DNA of 64,000 bases from Martinezella lusitana (GTDB lineage: Bacteria; Pseudomonadota; Alphaproteobacteria; Rhizobiales; Rhizobiaceae). Location of the stretch: positions 62,001-126,000 of the forward strand of contig NZ_FMAF01000016.1 of NCBI RefSeq assembly GCF_900094565.1, read 5' to 3'. Below, piece by piece: positions 24,784 to 33,323 of the stretch. The position numbers were made by a program, and so were the translations under genes. The first letter of the stretch is position 1. Every line of letters begins with the position of its first letter. Below the pieces are notes generated by a model. That model was not told where the DNA came from, searched no databases, and worked only from the letters and a program-made list of their open reading frames with translations.

Positions 24784-25353
24784 ATGAACGACTTATGCGT
24801 GATATTAACGGGAGCTGCGATGTTAAGCTCCGGTTTCTGTGCAGGCGTCGCCAGCGCTCATGGATTTAGTTCCGAGTATTTTGTTTTCGTTGATCCGATC
24901 GTGGATTCGGGTTCCGGCAGTGACGGTTTGGTCACCCGGCGACTTGCGATTCCCGCGCAGGCGAATGATTGCAAGGTTGAGAACTACGGCGACATTCGTA
25001 GCGAATGGTCAACGGGCCGCGCAGTTGCCGATAGTGAATCCGGTCGCAAACCGTTTATGTGGCCCTGGGCATCGTCGCCAGCCCAGGACAGCTCGGCCAA
25101 GAAGAAAAAGCCGTGGCACGGAAACCGTAATGACGACACCTATGGTGGGCGATCAGGCAATTCCGGCAGCGGTAGTATGGGCGGTGGTAGCACCAGTGGA
25201 GGCACCAACGCAGGCGGCGCCGGTAACATGGGTGGTAACAGCACGAGCAACGCCGGCAGTATGGGCAGTGGTAGCACCAGTGGAGGCACCAACACAGGCG
25301 GTTCCGGTGGCATGGGTGGCAGCGGCACGGGCGGCAGCGGAAATATGAAGTGA
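24784..25353 (+). CDS. Secreted Gly/Ser/Asn-rich repeat protein
   Basis: With the ATG at 24784 (GGGGAGGTCGAG upstream) the product is 189 residues. Residues 1-25 look like a signal peptide (VILTGAAMLSSGFCAGVASAHG). After a short non-repetitive section with a Lys-rich KKKKPWHGNRND stretch, residues 120-189 are a low-complexity tail built on imperfect GSMGSGSTSGGTN-type units. It is probably exported and disordered. No enzyme motif is present. It sits between the lipid-oxidation genes and the caspase-FGE gene, with an AT-rich likely promoter upstream. Role unknown. Confidence 0.65.
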   Translation: MNDLCVILTGAAMLSSGFCAGVASAHGFSSEYFVFVDPIVDSGSGSDGLVTRRLAIPAQANDCKVENYGDIRSEWSTGRAVADSESGRKPFMWPWASSPAQDSSAKKKKPWHGNRNDDTYGGRSGNSGSGSMGGGSTSGGTNAGGAGNMGGNSTSNAGSMGSGSTSGGTNTGGSGGMGGSGTGGSGNMK

Positions 25354-25477
25354 GGTAAAGCCGGCGTTTGGCGGAGGCCCGGGTGGCAGCCGCACACAGG
25401 ATGGTTGTCCCGATCGAGAGCACACGGGGAAGCTATCTGCGCTGGTCGACATTGGCCACGGAGCGAGCATTTGGGGC

Positions 25478-27475
25478 ATGAGTGAGAATTGGGCGATCTG
25501 CATAGGGATAAATCGCTACGATAATTTGAAACCGCTCGAGTACGCCCAACAGGATGCTCAAGCGATGAGCGATTTTTTTCGCGCTTCAGCCCATTTCAGC
25601 CAGGTTTATTATCTGGCTGAGGACGCGCCGCCACTCCCTTCGGATTTCGGAAGCCCGCTGCAATCTCGTCCGACATTCGGCAATCTGATGCGTTTTCTGC
25701 GCGTGCGTTTCGAACAGCCATTCCTCCGGCCGAGTGACAATCTCTGGTTTTTCTTTGCAGGCCACGGGCGGCGGGAGCGAGAGCAGGACTATCTGCTGCC
25801 GATCGATGCCGATCCCGGCAATGTCGAGGAGACAGGAATCTCGGTGCAACATATAGCCGAGCGATTGAAGCGCTGCGGCGCGGACAATGTCATCCTGCTT
25901 CTCGATGCCTGCCGCAATGAGGGCGCACGCGATGGGCAAGGCCTCGGTCTCGACAGGCAGCAGGGCGCCGTTACCGTCTGCTCGTGCAGTCCTTCGGAAT
26001 TCTCCTACGAGATTGCCGAACTTGGTCACGGTGCCTTCACCTATGGGCTGCTCGAGGGGCTCGGCTTGGAAGGTCCACAAAATTGTGCCACGGTCGAGCG
26101 GCTCGACAACTATCTGAAATTCGCTGTCCCCGATTTGTGCCGCAAATACGGCAAGCCTCGCCAGACACCCTCGACCTTTGTCGAGCCGCTTGCCAAGCGC
26201 CACTTCATCTTGCTTCCGGCGCGTGCGCTACCCGAAGATCTGGAGCCGCTGAAGCTCGAAGCGCTGGAGGCCGAAGCGAACGGCAATCTCGCCGAGGCTG
26301 AACAATTGTGGTGGCGCATCAATGCCGTTGCTCCGGCAGATGCGCAAACCAGAGAGGGCATCAGGCGCGTCACTCTGAAGCAGCCCGGTGGACACGTTGG
26401 CCCACCCGCATCGATCGCGAACAGATCGACTATGCAGCATTCCGTCACGGTTCCGCGACGGACGCTTCTTTACGGGATTGGTGCGGCCGGTCTTGTTGCC
26501 ACGATCGGAGCGGGGGCATGGGTTGCCCGGACCCGGGGGAAACTGCGGCCCTCGCCGATCCGCGCCGAAACGGTGCCGGTGACGACCGTCAACGACGAGG
26601 GCACGCTGTTTGATACGCGTTGGGAGACGGTCGAAACCTTCAGTCAGCCAGTCGATGCGGAAAACGACATCGAATTCAGCCTGCTGCCGGCCCACAGCTT
26701 CAAGATGGGTTCGCCTGATGGCGAGCTGTTGCGCATCGGCCAGTTTGAGCAGCAGGTCGATGTCACCGTCGGCCGCATCGCCGTCAGCCGGACGACGATT
26801 ACGCAGCGAATATGGCGTGCCGTGATCGCTGCCTATCACGAACAGACCGGCCTTTCGCTACCGATGGCACCATCCTCATTTCCGGGCGACGACCGCCCTG
26901 TGGAAACCGTTACCTGGCTGCAGGTGATGGAGTTCTGCGCCAGGCTCTCCAAATTGACCGAGCGCGTCATCCGATTGCCGAGCGAAACCGAGTGGGAGCG
27001 CGCCTGCAGGGCGGACACGCTGACGGCCTTCCACTTCGGGTCGACACTGACCCCGGCGCTTGCCAATTACTGCGGTACGGGCGGCGCGGTCTGCGGAATG
27101 AGTTTCGGCGAGAATGTCTCTCGTGCCAGCTATGCCGACGTTGCCTATCCCGATGGCGCCTATGCCAAAGGCCCTCGAGGCACCTTCTACGGATCAACGA
27201 AGCCCGTTCGATCCTACCCACCCAATCGTTATGGGCTCTTCGAGATGCATGGGAATGTCTGGGAACATTGCCTCGACAATTGGAATCCCGACGTGCGATC
27301 GATACCGCATGACGGTCGGCCGTTCATCGATGCTGATTCCTCTACCCGCGTTCTTCGAGGCGGATCTTTCTCGCATAATCCGGCGATTTGTCGCTCGGCA
27401 TATCGGGACTGGATGAAGGAGACGACGGCGGGATGGGAGGGGCGTGTCGGTTTCAGGGTGGTTTGCGAGGTCTGA
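25478..27475 (+). CDS. Caspase-like peptidase (C14) fused through a membrane segment to an FGE-sulfatase domain
   Basis: A 665-residue protein. Residues 4-240 are a caspase/metacaspase fold: WAICIGINRYDNL, catalytic His96 in FFAGHG and Cys145 in LLDACRN. A hydrophobic helix near residues 327-350 (LLYGIGAAGLVATIGAGAWVA) likely spans the membrane. Residues 395-665 are a formylglycine-generating-enzyme-like domain (HSFKMGSPDG, RLPSETEWERACR, HGNVWEHCLDNW, VLRGGSFSHNP, GFRVVCEV), often a ligand-binding module when fused to signalling proteins. Caspase-FGE fusions are known in bacteria and predicted to belong to conflict or regulated-death systems. A Pepco-like gene follows after 61 bases. Confidence 0.87.
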   Translation: MSENWAICIGINRYDNLKPLEYAQQDAQAMSDFFRASAHFSQVYYLAEDAPPLPSDFGSPLQSRPTFGNLMRFLRVRFEQPFLRPSDNLWFFFAGHGRREREQDYLLPIDADPGNVEETGISVQHIAERLKRCGADNVILLLDACRNEGARDGQGLGLDRQQGAVTVCSCSPSEFSYEIAELGHGAFTYGLLEGLGLEGPQNCATVERLDNYLKFAVPDLCRKYGKPRQTPSTFVEPLAKRHFILLPARALPEDLEPLKLEALEAEANGNLAEAEQLWWRINAVAPADAQTREGIRRVTLKQPGGHVGPPASIANRSTMQHSVTVPRRTLLYGIGAAGLVATIGAGAWVARTRGKLRPSPIRAETVPVTTVNDEGTLFDTRWETVETFSQPVDAENDIEFSLLPAHSFKMGSPDGELLRIGQFEQQVDVTVGRIAVSRTTITQRIWRAVIAAYHEQTGLSLPMAPSSFPGDDRPVETVTWLQVMEFCARLSKLTERVIRLPSETEWERACRADTLTAFHFGSTLTPALANYCGTGGAVCGMSFGENVSRASYADVAYPDGAYAKGPRGTFYGSTKPVRSYPPNRYGLFEMHGNVWEHCLDNWNPDVRSIPHDGRPFIDADSSTRVLRGGSFSHNPAICRSAYRDWMKETTAGWEGRVGFRVVCEV

Positions 27476-27536
27476 GCCGCGGGGAAATAGGTTTTCTCGA
27501 GCGTGTCCGATGACGGATGAACAAGGAGCGCCTGAC

Positions 27537-27962
27537 ATGAACAGAGAAATTACTTTTATTACCAACGCAGCTCCAACACCCGGCTTTGCAACCGGACCCA
27601 TCGTTAGTGACCGGGGTGCGCGGGGTGGCGATGACGTCGGCGGCGGTTTCGGCTCCGTCCTCGGGTCCCCGTTCAAGGCGGTCAGACTTGGCGCCGACGC
27701 GCTGAAAGAGCAGATGACCAATCTGCTTGAAGTGGTTCAACATGTCTTCGATCAGTCACCGAGCCGATTGGGACTGATGCTCGACGAAGTCGAGCTCTCG
27801 GTTGAGATCAGCTCGGAGGGAGAGGTTCGTGTGTTTGGCAGCGGCGGAAAGTTGGGTGGCAACGGCGGGATCAAATTAGTCTTCAAGAGAGGAGAGCTCC
27901 CCGTCGCTACGCAACATCCGATCGGCGATGCTGGAATTGCGAAGAGCAATCCTCAGTCATAG
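27537..27962 (+). CDS. Small Pepco-like (peptidase-coupled) protein
   Basis: A 141-residue protein starting at ATG 27537 after CAAGGAGCGCCTGAC. A disordered Gly-rich N-terminus leads into LKEQMTNLLEVVQHVFDQS and a beta-rich end LDEVELSVEISSEGEVRVFG with GGNGGIKLVFKRG. This organisation resembles the Pepco domain, named for its coupling to peptidase genes in predicted NTP-dependent conflict systems. Here it directly follows a caspase-FGE gene, matching that association. I assign the family from memory of its consensus, so it needs a profile search. A structural or inhibitor/adaptor role for the caspase is inferred. Confidence 0.6.
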   Translation: MNREITFITNAAPTPGFATGPIVSDRGARGGDDVGGGFGSVLGSPFKAVRLGADALKEQMTNLLEVVQHVFDQSPSRLGLMLDEVELSVEISSEGEVRVFGSGGKLGGNGGIKLVFKRGELPVATQHPIGDAGIAKSNPQS

Positions 27963-28271
27963 CGACAATGGGCTTGCCGGGCTTGTCCATCGAAGGGCGC
28001 CCGCCTGACAGCCGCGATGTGCAGGCCGCCGGGATCGTCAAGCGCGGTCGGTGCCCTCGCACATGCCGATCGAGATCGCATTCGGGATGCCAGGGTTTGA
28101 GGCCCAGCGGCCGTTGTCAACAGCGGTCGACCAGATGCCAGTCGCCGGTTCGAATCCTTTCAAAGCCACCATGGACTATCTCGCATGAGAGATAGTCCTC
28201 GACGAATGGCTTCGCCAGTCGACCTGCGATAAGATGTGCGGGAGGGGCCATCACGGTCAGCGGGGAGGGGC
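27963..28271. other. Intergenic region with a tRNA-like 3' end
   Basis: No gene is seen in this 309-base stretch. At 28093-28171 the sequence imitates a tRNA: GGGTTTG and CAAAGCC could pair with one mismatch, GGTTCGAATCC resembles a T-loop and ACCA ends it. The T stem and anticodon stem do not pair, so this is not a working tRNA. It could be a decayed tRNA end or chance. Confidence 0.4.
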
Positions 28272-30479
28272 ATGGAGCGCCGTCTTGCAGCAATTCTGAT
28301 CGCTGACGTCGCAGGTTACAGCCGCCTGAGCCAGATCGACGAGGAAGCGACGCGCCGCAGCTTTAAGGCCGACCTGGATGATCTCATCGAGCCCAGAATT
28401 GCTGAACATCACGGCCGGCTGGTCAAGACGATGGGCGACGGCCTGCTCGTCGAGTTTCATAGCGTCGTCGACGCCCTGCAATGCGCCATCGCGATCCAGC
28501 GGGAGAAGGCGAAGCAGAACCCGGCCTCCGGTGACGCCATACCGCTGCGGTTCCGCATCGGGGTCAATCTCGGCGACATTATCGTCGAGGGCGAGGATAT
28601 TCACGGCGATGGCGTAAACATCGCCGATCGCATGCAGACGCTAGCCGAACCGGGCGGCATCGCCATCTCCGGTACGACATACGATCAGGTGAAGACGAAG
28701 ATCGATGCGGGTTTCTTTTCGCTCGGGCGGCAGAAAGTCAGAAGCATTGCCGAGCCAATCCGGGTCTACAGAGTTGTTTTCGATCCGGCTGCGGCCCGCC
28801 GGTTTCCGCGATGGTCCCAGCGCGTGCGCCGCGGCGCGATCCTGACCGTCGCACTGTCCCTGATTGCCGGCTGCGGTGCTTACCTGTGGCAGAGACTGGA
28901 TATAGGTGAGACGCCTGCATTCGTCCGTCGCTTCGCTTATCCTCTGCCAGATAAGCCTTCGGTCGCCGTCCTTCCTTTCATCAACGTCAGCGGCGATTCA
29001 GAACAAGATCATCTGGCCGAGGGGCTGACGGACGATCTGATTACCGAACTTTCCAAAGTGTCGGGGCTTTTCGTCATCGCTAGGCATTCGGTCTTTGCGT
29101 TGAAGGGCAATGCGGGCAAGACGGAGGACGTGGCAGCGGAGCTCGGCGTGCACTATCTGCTCGAAGGCACGCTGCAGCGAGCGGGGCCACAGTTGCGGAT
29201 CAACGTCAAACTGATCGACGCGCTGACGGGGCTCTCCATGTGGGGGGAACGTTACGACCGACAATATGCTGATCTGTTTGCAATTCAAGACGATGTGACC
29301 GGCAAGATCATCTCGGCGTTGAAGGTGGAGCTCAGCGAAGGCGAGCGCACCCAGATCGAGAAGATCCCAAGCGATAACCTCGAGGCCTACGACTATTACA
29401 TGCGCGCGGAGCACGAAGGGTTGCTCTACAGCGACGTGGAGACCTATCGCCGGACGCTTTCTTATTACCAGAAGGCGATCGATCTCGATCCGGATTTCGC
29501 CGACGCGCATGCCGGTATCGCACGCGTCGCAGTCGATGTCTGGCGCAACGATTACAATTTTCTCTGGTCGGCGGCGGTGGCGCGCAAGATCGCCTATGAC
29601 GCGGCGGGGCAGGCGCTGAAGCTCGACCCGAACAATGCGCGCGCTCATACCGTGCTCGCCTTGTTGCAACTGGTCGACGGGAGGGAGGCAGAAGCCCGAG
29701 AGTCGGCAAACCGGGCTGTGGCGGCCCAGCCGAACAGTGCTGAAGCTGCTGGTAACTTAGCGCTGATCCTATCCCAAACAGGAAACCATGACGAGGCCAT
29801 TGCCGAAATCGACCGGGCGCTCAGGCTCGATCCGTCGCCATCGCCGAGCTTCCAGCTGTTGGCGGGCATCGTTCTCTACACGGCGCGAGACAATGGCCGT
29901 GCCGTCCCTCTGATAGAAGCGGCGCGCGACGCATTGCCGAACGTCGAACCAGCGCGCGAATATCTGACGGCGGCCTATGGCTTTGATGGCGACCGGGTAC
30001 GCAGCGCGGCGGAGAAGACCAAGCTTCTGGAACTCTTTCCGGAAAGCAATCTCGCCTATTACGAATATCTCTACGACTACTGGCGTCCCGCCGACCTGGA
30101 ACACCATCTGACCGGGCTGAAGGCTGCGGGCATTCCGGCATGGCCTTTCGGATTTGTCGGGAACGATGCCGATCAGCTCGGCGAGAAGGCTCTGCGCGAT
30201 CTCATCGACGGAAAGACCTGGGCCGGAAAACACAAGAACGGAACGGCCTTCGTCCAGTATTTCGACAAGGCAGGCAACACCGCCTACAGGAGCGCCAATA
30301 CCAATATTACCGGCACGGTTGACGTGAAGGGAAACAGGCTGTGCGAAAGGTTTAGCGGTTACTTCCTGGATCGTATGGTCTGTGGGCAGGTCTACCGGAA
30401 CAGGGACGCCGGACAGCTCGACGCCCAATATGTCCACGTGACCCCCCAGGCACTGATGTTCTTTTCGCCGGCGCCATGA
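28272..30479 (+). CDS. Class III adenylate/guanylate cyclase with TolB-like and TPR domains
   Basis: The start is taken at ATG 28272 after GGGGAGGGGC; a longer in-frame start exists. In the 735-residue protein, residues 1-170 are a class III nucleotide cyclase: AAILIADVAGYSRLS with metal Asp12 and VKTMGDGLLVEF with metal Asp56. A membrane helix lies near 185-205. Residues 225-360 resemble the TolB N-terminal fold (PSVAVLPFINVSGDSEQDHLAEGLTDDL), followed by about five TPR units to residue 560 and a C-terminal domain of unknown type (NGTAFVQYFDKAGNTAYRS). This architecture is abundant in rhizobia. It makes cAMP or cGMP in response to unknown input, probably at the membrane. Confidence 0.88.
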   Translation: MERRLAAILIADVAGYSRLSQIDEEATRRSFKADLDDLIEPRIAEHHGRLVKTMGDGLLVEFHSVVDALQCAIAIQREKAKQNPASGDAIPLRFRIGVNLGDIIVEGEDIHGDGVNIADRMQTLAEPGGIAISGTTYDQVKTKIDAGFFSLGRQKVRSIAEPIRVYRVVFDPAAARRFPRWSQRVRRGAILTVALSLIAGCGAYLWQRLDIGETPAFVRRFAYPLPDKPSVAVLPFINVSGDSEQDHLAEGLTDDLITELSKVSGLFVIARHSVFALKGNAGKTEDVAAELGVHYLLEGTLQRAGPQLRINVKLIDALTGLSMWGERYDRQYADLFAIQDDVTGKIISALKVELSEGERTQIEKIPSDNLEAYDYYMRAEHEGLLYSDVETYRRTLSYYQKAIDLDPDFADAHAGIARVAVDVWRNDYNFLWSAAVARKIAYDAAGQALKLDPNNARAHTVLALLQLVDGREAEARESANRAVAAQPNSAEAAGNLALILSQTGNHDEAIAEIDRALRLDPSPSPSFQLLAGIVLYTARDNGRAVPLIEAARDALPNVEPAREYLTAAYGFDGDRVRSAAEKTKLLELFPESNLAYYEYLYDYWRPADLEHHLTGLKAAGIPAWPFGFVGNDADQLGEKALRDLIDGKTWAGKHKNGTAFVQYFDKAGNTAYRSANTNITGTVDVKGNRLCERFSGYFLDRMVCGQVYRNRDAGQLDAQYVHVTPQALMFFSPAP

Positions 30480-30481
30480 GG

Positions 30482-30991
30482 TCAGTCTGCCGGCATGTGC
30501 TGCCAGTCCTTTTGCATTTTGTCCGAAATCAGCGTGTTCTGCACTTCAGACCAGTGTTTCTTGGAGTCGACGACCTTTGTCGGCTTTTTCTCGAAGCCGT
30601 CGGCGGCGCCCGGATCGTAGCTCAGGTACAGCTTGCCATCGATGATGCGCCAGGCATTCGGGTCGATATTGGTGGTCACCGTGCCGAATGAAACGCCGTC
30701 TGCGCAATAACCGCCGTATTGCGGCGCGTATTTGCCGGGATCGGCGATGAACAGGTCACGGTTCTTGGCGCTGGCGAAATGCCACTCTGCACCCAGCCAG
30801 CGGTGCGAATAGGCCGCGGATCCCTCCACAGCCTTGTTTTCAACGAAATATGCCACCGGATCGTATCCCTTGATCGCGACGTCACCAAAATAGCCGGTGT
30901 TGACCAGCTCCTCGGCGCAGACCGGCGCGGCAAAGGCGATTGCCAGGCCTGCGAGGATCAGCGCGGCGGGTCCTGTCTGTTTGCGAGACAT
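30482..30991 (-). CDS. Exported YHS-domain protein
   Basis: With the ATG at 30991 (GGGAGGACTGATAAC upstream) the protein has 169 residues: a signal peptide to about residue 27 (APVCAEE), then VAIKGYDPVAYFVENKAVEGS, a typical YHS-family opening, and GGYCADGVSFG. The YHS fold binds metals or small ligands in several proteins; in this exported family the role is unknown. It is the second gene of a pair with the ankyrin protein, 37 bases downstream of it. It converges on the cyclase gene with only two bases between the stops. Confidence 0.82.
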   Translation of the reverse strand: MSRKQTGPAALILAGLAIAFAAPVCAEELVNTGYFGDVAIKGYDPVAYFVENKAVEGSAAYSHRWLGAEWHFASAKNRDLFIADPGKYAPQYGGYCADGVSFGTVTTNIDPNAWRIIDGKLYLSYDPGAADGFEKKPTKVVDSKKHWSEVQNTLISDKMQKDWQHMPAD

Positions 30992-31028
30992 GTTATCAGT
31001 CCTCCCTTTTCGGGCAGTGAATATGGCG

Positions 31029-31619
31029 CTATTGGCGCTTGGTGCATTCGGCAAAAAGCCAGTCGCCGACGAGATCAGCCTTTTGGCAGACCGCTCCGGC
31101 TTTCAGCAGAAGTTCGACGGTATCCCAGTGGGACCGCCATCCGGCCTGGGTCAACGGCGTGTAGCCATTACGTTCCTTCGCTTCTAGGTCGGCCTTGTGT
31201 GCCACCAGGAAGGCAACCACATCGGCTTGTCCTTCCTCCGCCGCAGCATGCAGCGGCGACATGTGATAGAAGTTCTTGTCGTCATTGACTTTAGCACCTT
31301 TCGACACGAGCAGCTCGACCACGTCGAGATGTCCGCCGTAGGCCGCGGCGTGCAGAGCGGTAAGGCCGCCTTTGTTGCGGCATTCGATATCGGCGCCGTT
31401 TTCCAGCAGAAGTGCGACGATATCCTTCTGCCCGGCGAGCGCAGCAATTAGCAGGGGCGGTTCGCCAGACTCGTTCGGTGCGGCGATATCAATGCCGGCC
31501 GCGATCAATTGGGCCACGCGTTCCCGATCGCCGGTCCGGGCCGCGTCATGCAGCGGCCCTGCATAGACGAGCGGCGTCCAGAGTAGAAGGCATGCTATAA
31601 ATCCGCTGACGACCCTCAT
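31029..31619 (-). CDS. Exported ankyrin-repeat protein
   Basis: The 196-residue product (ATG 31619 after GAGGTACGCG) has a signal peptide ending near VYAGP and then four to five ankyrin repeats: GPLHDAARTGDRERVAQLI, EPPLLIAALAGQKDIVALLL, LTALHAAAYGGHLDVVELLV, MSPLHAAAEEGQADVVAFLV and YTPLTQAGWRSHWDTVELLL. Ankyrin proteins mediate protein contacts; in the periplasm they are associated with oxidative-stress or catalase functions in a few bacteria. Probably co-transcribed with the YHS gene. The partner is unknown. Confidence 0.85.
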   Translation of the reverse strand: MRVVSGFIACLLLWTPLVYAGPLHDAARTGDRERVAQLIAAGIDIAAPNESGEPPLLIAALAGQKDIVALLLENGADIECRNKGGLTALHAAAYGGHLDVVELLVSKGAKVNDDKNFYHMSPLHAAAEEGQADVVAFLVAHKADLEAKERNGYTPLTQAGWRSHWDTVELLLKAGAVCQKADLVGDWLFAECTKRQ

Positions 31620-32327
31620 CGCGTACCTCGTCCAACAGGACGGCCTCACCGGCGCGAAAGAACATAACCTATCACAAATACGTCATCACAATCAAGAAAT
31701 CGCGCAAGCCCGAGCTTAGGCAATCACAGTGTGAAGGCGTTGCGGCCATCACTACTTAACATGCGGCAAGAAGAGTTGAGATGGAGACATAATCGAGTAC
31801 GGGCTGCATTCCTGAACTACAATAGCGCTGCTTGATATTACAATGCTGAAACGGCTGCGCTGAAAAATGTCTGATATTTAGACTGATTCTGAGGGAACGC
31901 AGCTGCCACCAATCTTTCTTCGGTTCATGGGTTCCATAAATCATTGTTATCCCAGGAAATCGAGATGACGGGCAGTCGGTTCGGTCCCCATCAAGGCGAG
32001 CGAGGCGCTTGCCTCATAGCCGTGTTTCACGTTCACGAGTCAGCAGGCACGTGGCCTGGCTTCGCAATTACGATCCACAGGCCTCTGATGCAGAGATCGG
32101 AGCACGGATTGGGGGCCAAAAGCGACGTCAGCACGCTGGAAATGACTAGGCGTTGAAGTTCGGCCGTTTGCCGGACTCAATATCCTGTGGAGGGCGGCCG
32201 GCTCGTGCCGCAATGCGCACACGTTCCTCACTAGGATCTCTATGCTCTCGCGAATCGCTTCAATGTTCCTTCCCGCAAGCGGCAGGCGATTGCGATTGAG
32301 AATGCAATTGATCCAATGGAGTCCTTC
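31620..32327. other. Gene-free region upstream of ftsZ2
   Basis: About 700 bases with no credible gene on either strand; candidate frames lack ribosome sites and family motifs. The section 31740-31960 is AT-richer and may hold divergent promoters for the ankyrin/YHS pair and the FtsZ gene. Confidence 0.45.
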
Positions 32328-33323
32328 ATGGCCGACATCCGCACACCAGTTTCCGAGGTGATACCGAAGATTTCCGTCGTCGGTGTCGGCGGCGGCGGCG
32401 GCAACGCCATCAACAATATGATCGCGGAAGAGCTTCAGGGCGTCGAATTTATCGCGGCAAATACGGATGCACAGGCGCTCGCGACGTCGAAGGCGAGCAG
32501 GCGCATTCAGCTTGGTGCACAGGTGACGGAAGGTCTCGGCGCGGGCTCCTTGCCGGAAATCGGACGCGCCGCCGCTGAGGAATCCATTGATGAGATCATG
32601 GATCATCTTCAGGGTACGCACATGTGCTTCATCACGGCGGGAATGGGTGGCGGCACCGGCACGGGCGCTGCCCCGATCATCGCTCAGGTCGCACGGCAGG
32701 CGGGGATTCTCACGGTGGGCGTCGTCACCAAGCCCTTTACGTTCGAAGGCAACCGACGCATGCGCACCGCCGACGAGGGTATCGAGCGGCTCCGCGAAAG
32801 TGCGGATACCGTCATCGTCATTCCCAATCAGAACCTGTTTCGTATTGCGGATGCCACGACCACCTTCGCCAATGCTTTTGTGACCGCGGACCGGGTCCTG
32901 TATGCCGGCGTCAGCTGCATCACGGATCTGATCATCAAGGAAGGTCTCATCAATCTCGACTTCGCCGACGTCAAATCCGTTATGCGTGGAATGGGTCGAG
33001 CGATGATGGGAACAGGCGAGGCGACAGGACCAGGCCGTGCACTAAGAGCCGCTGATGCCGCCGTTGCCAACCCGCTTCTGGATGACATGAGCATGAAGGG
33101 CGCGCGGGGCGTGCTGATCTCCATTTCCGGCGGGACCGATATGACGTTGTTCGAGGTCGATGAGGCCGCCAGTCGCATACGCGACGAAGTCTTCGATGAT
33201 GCCGATATTGTTGTTGGAGCGATCTTTGACAGAAACCTCGATGGCGTGTTCAGGGTATCGGTCGTTGCCACCGGGCTGGAAGGTCTCGTGGCGCCCGGTG
33301 GTCAGTCCGCAGGGCGTCAGTGA
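32328..33323 (+). CDS. ftsZ: Short FtsZ paralogue (FtsZ2-like tubulin GTPase)
   Basis: The 331-residue protein starts at ATG 32328, six bases after a GGAG; an ATG 12 bases earlier is the alternative. It carries the whole FtsZ GTPase core: ISVVGVGGGGGNAINNM, NTDAQAL, the tubulin signature GGGTGTG at residues 107-113, and the T7-loop NLDFADVKSVM with the catalytic Asp residues, so GTP binding and hydrolysis should be intact. It stops just after the core (GLVAPGGQSAGRQ) and lacks the linker and C-terminal peptide that bind FtsA, ZipA and MinC. Rhizobia carry such a short second FtsZ beside the full-length one. Here it is far from any dcw cluster. It overlaps the MFS gene end to end by 7 bases. 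Confidence 0.9.
   Translation: MADIRTPVSEVIPKISVVGVGGGGGNAINNMIAEELQGVEFIAANTDAQALATSKASRRIQLGAQVTEGLGAGSLPEIGRAAAEESIDEIMDHLQGTHMCFITAGMGGGTGTGAAPIIAQVARQAGILTVGVVTKPFTFEGNRRMRTADEGIERLRESADTVIVIPNQNLFRIADATTTFANAFVTADRVLYAGVSCITDLIIKEGLINLDFADVKSVMRGMGRAMMGTGEATGPGRALRAADAAVANPLLDDMSMKGARGVLISISGGTDMTLFEVDEAASRIRDEVFDDADIVVGAIFDRNLDGVFRVSVVATGLEGLVAPGGQSAGRQ

Noticed and set aside
24784..25353. Gly-rich frame considered as an antisense artefact, since the minus strand also has long Pro/Cys-rich open frames
   Set aside because: The plus-strand frame has a good ribosome site and a signal peptide, whereas the minus-strand frames are simple complements of the repeats; the plus-strand gene was kept.
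28093..28171. tRNA-like sequence with an almost complete 7-bp acceptor, a GGTTCGAATCC T-loop and ACCA end
   Set aside because: The T stem pairs at only two or three of five positions and the anticodon stem does not pair, so it is not a functional tRNA. It could be an att remnant, but no matching tRNA gene or integrase is in the window.
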